From positions 23,665 through 87,664 of the forward strand of contig OENT01000661.1 of the NCBI GenBank assembly GCA_900239685.1: a stretch of DNA of 64,000 nt, read 5' to 3'. A program made the translations under genes and the position numbers. The stretch comes from Rotaria macrura (Eukaryota > Rotifera > Eurotatoria > Philodinida > Philodinidae). This document shows, piece by piece, positions 59,150 through 64,000 of the stretch (positions are counted from its first letter, which is position 1; each line of letters begins with the position of its first letter). The notes beneath the pieces are model-generated. The model saw only the letters and a program-made list of their open reading frames with translations, was not told the DNA's origin and ran no database searches.

Positions 59150-61900
59150 AGCTTGTACTGTGACAGCATATGAAACATTAAGCTCAGTTCTTCATTCGGC
59201 TTTACGAACATGTCATCTGAATGCTGCCGGTAAACTTCCTAAAAATGGATGCATTCATGCTTATGATTCGACGAAGATGTACTTCTGAAGCAATCAGAGA
59301 TCGGACCAGTTCAAGTACATGAAGTACAGGTACAAGTACTTAATACTTCAAAATTGTACTTTGTACTGTACTTAAGCACATTTTACTTAAGTCCTATTGT
59401 ACTTAGTACATGTACTTGAGTACAAATGTGCTTAGTACAATGTACCTAGGTACAACGTACTTTAGTACAATGTACTTAAGTACAAAGTACAATTTTACTT
59501 TAGGCTTTGATTAATTATTTATCTGAGAGTCAATCAGTTTCGTCGTCTAATGAAAATCTGTTATTGGGAACAACAGAAGAAGCAAGCATCCATATTATGA
59601 GGCGTTTCTATTTCACACCATCAGTTTCTGCAGAATTGTGAACTCCTTGACCTCCATTTCCGAGTGACACTATCAGAGTTAGGGATGTATTAGTGACGAT
59701 AGCCGTACCTAATGCCCACCGATCAACTATGATAAGCATTTCTACAACTACAGATCTCAATATATAACCGCAGGTATCGTTACACTCTCTTTAACAGATT
59801 CAAATCGAGTGAAACATTTACCGAGTGCAGAAAAACTTTCTTATTTGATTTTTGCGCTCAAGAAAGGATGTTTTCAGAAAATATCGAGATTTTATAAATC
59901 GTAAAGAAATGAGGTCGGAGAATTCGAATTCAAGCTCCATTTCTTTTCAAATCGTATTGGTGGGCAATTAACTAATAGAAATTGAGCTTTCCGACATGTA
60001 GGTTTCTTTCTAAAGGCAATTCGAGCCCGGGAGTCGAGTCGAATCTGAATTTCATTAGAAACTTCGAAAATGCCGATTTTTATCGATTCTTGACCGAGCA
60101 ATCAGAATCGGGTAAACAAACGAATGTTCATTCTGTATTTTTATCCTTTCGGGAATGAGAGTATCAATAAAAATACTGGCCAACGCAAATACCGATTCGC
60201 ACCAATATCATTCGTTTTCGATATTGGTAGTATTAATATTGCTATATCCTTATCTTTGTCATATATTGATATTTTCTAAAAAGATCCTTTCTTTATCGCT
60301 AAAATCAAATTGGGTAAACTTTTCTGCACGCCGTTGACGTTTTATTCAGGTTGAATCTGTTATGGAAACTGTAACCACGCCTTCGGTTACCGAGGCGAAT
60401 CGGAATCCATAAGTTCGTTTATTGTCTCCGTTGCATCCTTAACTGCGCTACATACAAAAACCCAAACAAGATACTTTAACCCTTTCTATCTAAGACAAAA
60501 ATGATGTCAAATAGCTACTGAGGATGTCATCGTGATCCTTGATCCTTCCATCGTTTTCGTCATTGTCATTGATGTTCACTTTTTAAAGACCCTTTCTATT
60601 TTTAGTGATGATGCATTATGTGAAGACGAACCTTCACCTATTTTCATGTCTACTGATATTAAAATTGATTCTTCTTAGACTTGAATCGATTGAAATGAAA
60701 TTGTTTCAGTCTGATCGAAATCTGGTTTTGGTTTTCAATTTCGTATTTCCTCTGAACTGAAGGTTTTTCGAATTTTTCTAATCAGCTACTGAATATTCAT
60801 TCGATTAGGTAACTAAAAAAGACCATCGTCAAATCAGCAAAAATCAAAAATATAACATTCAAAACCAGATTTGAATCAAATGTAAGTTATGGCGTTTTAA
60901 TCGAAATTCATATAACTTCTTACTTTTTTTCTTGAAGTTTGAAAAAAATTCTAAACCCATAGAAATTAAATATTCGTTGTCATCTTTAAAGGATATTTAA
61001 AAAAAGCTTCGATTTGTCGATGATTTACGATATCAAAAGCCATTTTAGAAAGATGAAAACCTTTCAATCGATAGAAAACACTTAAAAACCAACACAAAGA
61101 CGAAGAAATAGAAAATAGGATACCTAAAAGGGTTGCTTCTAGATTGTCAGCATTGTACTGAGTACATTTGTACTTAGTACCGGTACTAAGTACAAATGTA
61201 CTTAAGTACAAGTACAAAGTACAATTGTTAAGTAAAAAGTACATGTACTTGTACTGTAAAAAATGTACTGGTACTTAGGATTTTCACGTACTTAGTACGA
61301 AAAGTACCAAGTATTGTACTAAGTATCCAATGTCTGGAAGCAATCGATGCCAATGGTCCTTTATCAGAAAAATTAACACAGATATATCGTGATGAAGATT
61401 TATCTTGCACGAAGACGAAAAATTGCTCTCATTACGATGAAAAGTAATTTATTTGTTTTGAAGCAAAACAAAACATTGGTTCACTGACAAAACATTCAGG
61501 TGATCTATCAATAGAATGTGTATCTCATTCTTTACTAATTATCTTTGATGTTAGTGTGTCCAGATGAATTTTATCAACTATTTACATTGCACAGGTTGAT
61601 GACAACGGCAACTATTCCTCTCTGCTATGAGTTATTAATTGGTAAAAACAATCAAGATTAAAATTTATTCTTCGAAAAAGTGTTTGAACAAGACAAATAA
61701 AAAACTGAATCAATTATGACTGATTTCAAAACTGGTAAAATCCAATCAGTCAAACAGATGTTACCTAATGTTTAATACAGAGGTACGTTCTAGTTCATTC
61801 ACAAAGAAGAAAAGATAACTAAAACGGTTGTTATAGAGTGTCTCTTCTATTATTCACAAGTGATATCATGGCAAGTTCAAAACACAGCATTGGCAACCTA
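59150..61900 (+). pseudogene. MULE/FLYWCH-type transposase relic split by an insertion
   Basis: The left part (about 59150-59295) reads with one frame change as ETLSSVLHSALRTCHLNAAGKLP followed by an LMIRRRCTSEAI stretch, in the style of the region before a MULE catalytic domain. After a 2.04 kb insertion it resumes at 61337 with EAIDANGPLSEKLTQIY. Further on, about 61560-61790 gives FYQLFTLHRL, PLCYELLIGK, IMTDFKTGK and a decayed VKQMLPNV block, the MULE core with the second acidic motif. Numerous stops and shifts make it dead. Confidence 0.7.
59287..61345. mobile_element. 2.04 kb nested element with 9-bp target duplication
   Basis: GAAGCAATC occurs at 59287-59295 and again at 61337-61345, and the MULE-relic reading frame continues across if one copy and the intervening 59296-61336 are removed. 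The ends, AGAGATCGGACC on the left and the complement AGACATTGGATA on the right, match at 8 of the first 10 bases. Just inside both ends are dense arrays of palindromic AGTACTT/GTACTTAAGTAC-type units (about 59318-59495 and 61145-61325). The 9-bp duplication fits the MULE superfamily. No transposase is recognised inside, so it appears non-autonomous. Confidence 0.8.
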
Positions 61901-62239
61901 ATAGAGAGAAGATGAGCGTTAGATGTGGCTGTGAGAATTGGGCTTTCGATATAATGGATGGTTTAGCATGAGGATGGAAGTTGATTGGTTGGTTGTGGAC
62001 GAAGATCCTTAGTCTCATACTTTGTATGGGAACTCATATTTACGCTCGATAACACGACATTTGAGCCCCGACAATTGAGCTTCTCGTGTGTAGGTATCGC
62101 ACGAATATCAACGTGAATAATTATGATACTGAAAAACTTTATTTAAAAATGAACACTAAAAATGAAATAATACTCTGACTTTCTTGAAATACTCTTCACT
62201 CGTACATGTATGAAAATGACTGATTAAACGTTGCAATTG

Positions 62240-63765
62240 TTCGTCCGTTTAGTTAGCTTTGAAACACCAGCATCGGCTCTTTCCGCAAAAATTAAATTGG
62301 CATGTTGTTCTGTCTTAAGATATTTAATTGATTCGTATATCGATGGAGCTTTACGCATACATTTCTGAAAAACGTATTTTACATGAAGACCCTAAAATTA
62401 GTTCATGAGTGCGGAATCTTACTTGTGGAGCAGTATGCCAACCTTCTTGGCCATTACTCGTTCGTGGTAATAGGTCATCAAGATGAGCGAAACAATTCCA
62501 AAATGATACAGGAAATCGAGGTAAACGACGACGATTATTACGATTGATACGACCAATATAGTTGTGCTCAAAATATTCAATAAAATCTTCATGTTCAATG
62601 AAAATAATATGATGACTTCGGTTTCAGTATATATTTAGCAGGAACCATCTATTGATTCAGGCCCATCTTTTTGTAATCTTTCAAATTGTTCAACCACGAA
62701 TTCTTTCGGAATAAACGCCAAACAAGCAAAGTTTTTCAATTGATGTCGAACTACATGATCATGAAGAAATAGATTTGTGAAACCGCTATCCAAAGAAAAA
62801 AAATACATACGCATATTCAAATATTTCATTTTACACAGACGAATTTCAAGTATGTAATATTTACTCGAATTTTTTCCATTAATGTTGTTTTAAACCCAAC
62901 ATGCAAGCACTAATTCGGGTTTCGGGTAGAGTTTTTCGAATCACGTTCTCAGCAGCTGACTAAAAATCGATAGTAATTGATTTCGGATGATTACGTACAT
63001 GCTCAAGCACAACATCAAATCTTTCGTGATAAATATTTTCAGATTTAACGAGAAGAAGAGCGTACAATAATGGAATATTACGTCCATGAAAATGACCATG
63101 GATTGAATACAGTTGGTAAAATAGTTTTGGTACTATCTATAAAAGCGAAAACAGTAGCATGCATGTAGGAAAATATGATTCAATCATCAATCAAGTACAT
63201 AAAGCTAACCTTGAATGTTCCATCGGCATGTCAATGGTCACAATTGGAAAGACGATACAAATCTTTCTTACAAGACAATATGATGATTCTGTTATGAATG
63301 TTTACATTATCATATAACATGAATCGATCAGCAGTATTAGTTATTTGTAATTCGGCAGGGATTTATATATCTTCGAATATGTTGGTATTGGCAATGGAAT
63401 GTTATTAATTTTTCCCTTCCGTTTAACAGTACGTTGTACTGGTGACTAATTACCAATACGTAGTTCATGCATCATCGGGATGAATCCTTAGTAATACTTC
63501 ATGAATTATTTTACGCGGTGCATCATTGAATATTATTGTATTGCCACCAACTTTCGATTCGAATTCAATAGATATTAATTTATCGGGATTCCCAGCAATG
63601 AGTATGATCAGTTAATATGACGTATGTATTGCTATTAGAAGTTAAACGACCAGGATAGTTATTAAGAACACATCGCCATATGACTTGGCTTCTGTTTGCT
63701 TTTCTATAACGGAAGCCTTCATAGAGACGTTGGTCTGTTCCTTTCGATGATTTCACAAGGGACAT
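62240..63765 (-). pseudogene. FLYWCH/MULE transposase, degraded, minus strand
   Basis: From an ATG at 63765 the first frame gives a FLYWCH zinc-finger-like start (RLYEGFRYRKANRSQVIWRC, then HTHC). Further down the minus strand come KLFYQLYSIHGHF near 63110, PLLYALLLVKSEN, then LKNFACLAFIPKEF (about 62730) and a C-terminal NNRRRLPRFPVSFW...GWH block (about 62540-62440). A GTAAG..TTTTTCAG intron near 62370-62430 fits between APQ and KCMRKAPS. Stops and frameshifts occur between these blocks, so it is inactive. It is a different lineage from the intact MULE at 15.9 kb, judging by low similarity of the blocks. Confidence 0.75.
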
Positions 63766-63920
63766 GGCGAATCAGTACTTTTTATAATGATGCGTAGGTT
63801 TTTCTTTCATTATCGTAAAACTTATACCATTCGCTGATACAATAGTTAATCACTTACGAAGAAATGTCGTTTCTTTCGAGATCTTACATTTCTCTGTTCT
63901 ACTAAGATAGCCATTTTCAA

Positions 63921-64000
63921 CTACACTGAAAAAAAATCCGCAGAATAATCAACGCTTGCCCTTAATTTTTTTAATAGTAAACCCTAGAAGGGTTTATTCC
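63921..64000. mobile_element. left end of another AAACCCT-family MITE, cut by window end
   Basis: CTACACTGAAAAAAAATCCGC is followed by TAAACCCTAGAAGGGTTTATT, the same tip plus AAACCCT plan as the element at 54.4 kb. The right half lies beyond the window. Confidence 0.5.

Noticed and set aside
1..64000. tRNA, rRNA or CRISPR features
   Set aside because: I looked for GTTCGAATCC-type T-arms, conserved rRNA blocks and regularly spaced direct repeats with unique spacers. Isolated TTCGAATCC hits (for example 32297) lack a cloverleaf, and the regular repeats belong to transposon ends.

Overview
The window looks like AT-rich animal nuclear DNA, most probably from a bdelloid rotifer of the Rotaria/Didymodactylos kind. 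That placement is an inference. It rests on sparse genes, very short introns (43, 49, 57 and 63 nt with GT..AG ends), a KY-type transglutaminase-like gene, many degraded FLYWCH/MULE, mariner and Harbinger-like DNA transposons, and short G/T-rich tracts resembling the TGTGGG telomere repeat known from bdelloids. There is no operon structure. I see no rRNA, tRNA or CRISPR array.

Layout. 0.2-4.4 kb is old transposons: a mariner relic inside a 2.3 kb inverted-repeat element, a second inverted-repeat element, and a DDE_Tnp_4 C-terminal relic. 8.6-10.0 kb is a foldback-type element. 11.1-12.9 kb holds the best intact host gene, an intronless transglutaminase-like (kyphoscoliosis peptidase family) protein. 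13.1-15.1 kb holds a minus-strand C2H2 zinc-finger gene or pseudogene whose intron carries a 1.08 kb foldback element built on a repeated 17-bp motif. 15.4-17.6 kb is a MULE-type transposon with an apparently intact four-exon FLYWCH transposase. 20.1 kb encodes a small secreted glycoprotein. 21.3-23.5 kb and 36.7-40.1 kb are two direct copies of one segment, each with a broken GFA-domain gene and bounded by telomere-like hairpins. 24.2-24.9 kb is a two-exon, two-membrane-span protein. 27.2-33.4 kb carries three more long inverted-repeat elements and a small cysteine-rich secreted protein (31.2 kb). 41.4-46.8 kb is a two-exon DUF1254/DUF1214 gene with an unusually long 4.0 kb intron.

From 46.9 kb to the end I find no convincing host gene. 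That part holds inverted-repeat elements, a G-rich minisatellite, and two degraded FLYWCH/MULE transposases. One of these is split by a 2.04 kb element that left a 9-bp target duplication.

The genes do not form an evident pathway. The dominant story is layered DNA-transposon activity around a few isolated genes. Three assembly gaps (a 189-N run and two single Ns) all fall inside repeats.
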